Source: Pyrobaculum sp. (lineage in GTDB: Archaea; Thermoproteota; Thermoprotei; Thermoproteales; Thermoproteaceae). Taken from it: 14,361 nucleotides of DNA. Below are positions 14,050 through 14,361 of the stretch, piece after piece (positions within the stretch are counted from its first letter, which is position 1; the number at the start of each line of letters is the position of its first letter). Location: positions 1-14,361 of the forward strand of contig JAJHQT010000015.1 of assembly GCA_020833205.1 (NCBI GenBank), read 5' to 3'. The notes beneath the pieces are model-generated. The model saw only the letters and a list, made by a program, of their open reading frames with translations, searched no databases and was not told where the DNA came from. The position numbers were made by a program, and so were the translations under genes.

Positions 14050-14361
14050 TTACAAGCCTTTTCGTCTCAGTGCGAACATTACCGCGCTGGCGGCGCCCGT
14101 AATTGCGACTATCAGTGTAAGTAGAGTCGATATGTTCGCTAGGTTACTCTGTTGCGACCTTTCAAGCTGTATCGGCGTAAGGTTTAGCGTGACGTTCTTC
14201 ACAGCCACTGGCAACTCGATGAACCACTGGAGCCCCATTTCGCTTGCGTTAACCGCCGCGTAGTACCTCCTCAGCGCTTCTATCTGCGCCTCTATTTCCC
14301 GCTTCTGGGCGTTGATGAGGTAGGTGTAGTTCTGCGTAGCTGAGAGCACCGCGCCGAGCCT
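14050..14361 (-). CDS. Surface-exposed protein with C-terminal membrane anchor (C-terminal part)
   Basis: Only the last 103 residues are visible; the frame is open to the window edge, so the N-terminus lies to the right. The visible part is a helical, possibly coiled segment (NAQKREIEAQIEALRRYYAA), a region with several N-x-S/T glycosylation sequons (NYT, NAS, NVT, NLT), then a single hydrophobic segment (STLLTLIVAITGAASAVMFAL) and a short basic tail RRKGL. Basic residues after the segment put the tail in the cytoplasm and the rest outside the cell. This arrangement is typical of archaeal S-layer-associated or other membrane-anchored surface proteins and substrate-binding proteins. Which of these cannot be told from the fragment. 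A GTG at 14349 is not the start, because the same frame continues upstream. Confidence 0.72.
   Translation of the reverse strand, partial: RLGAVLSATQNYTYLINAQKREIEAQIEALRRYYAAVNASEMGLQWFIELPVAVKNVTLNLTPIQLERSQQSNLANISTLLTLIVAITGAASAVMFALRRKGL

Overview
The window looks like chromosomal DNA of a hyperthermophilic crenarchaeon of the Thermoproteales, most likely Pyrobaculum. The main reasons are an intact crenactin (Arcade) cytoskeleton cluster, a PaREP2b-family fragment (a repeat-protein family described from Pyrobaculum aerophilum), an archaeal/eukaryal-type glycyl-tRNA synthetase, a tetraether-lipid synthase homologue, and the gene starts. Almost every gene start lies about 21-26 bases downstream of an AT-rich TATA-like box with no Shine-Dalgarno sequence, which indicates leaderless mRNAs. 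The species cannot be fixed from the sequence alone.

Layout. Bases 1-3010 carry information-processing genes on the + strand: the C-terminal part of glycyl-tRNA synthetase, a small basic protein overlapping the tRNA-splicing endonuclease gene, and an unassigned 206-residue protein that may be a degenerate DHH/RecJ-Cdc45-like protein. A 187-base gap (2997-3183) holds a dyad-rich stretch that could be a structured RNA. On the - strand follow an Hsp20 chaperone and a two-CPxC/CPYC zinc-ribbon protein. The zinc-ribbon gene shares a palindromic TATA element with a divergent NfsA-like nitroreductase gene.

Bases 4664-9501 are a complete Arcade cluster: arcadin-1, crenactin, arcadin-2, a 56-codon arcadin-3 (6969-7139), and arcadin-4, a Rad50/SMC-like ATPase with a zinc hook. 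Crenactin is the actin-like filament protein. Arcadin-2 ends in the C-terminal helix known to bind crenactin. Arcadin-3 overlaps arcadin-4 by 23 bases. Several of these genes have their own TATA box just upstream, so the cluster need not be one transcript.

Bases 9502-9609, between convergent genes, carry a possible box C/D sRNA on the - strand. A TrmB-family regulator (-) is divergent from a COG1964 radical-SAM enzyme (+) that matches tetraether synthase (Tes). Their 79-base shared upstream region contains a dyad suited to be an operator.

Bases 12216-13928 look like accessory or decaying DNA: a PaREP2b remnant (-), a start-to-start winged-helix fragment (+), a translationally coupled 193-residue cysteine-rich orphan, and a further reading frame in the same phase after a single TGA. 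The window ends inside a - strand gene for a surface protein with a C-terminal membrane anchor. I see no tRNA, rRNA, CRISPR array, transposase gene or insertion-sequence ends.
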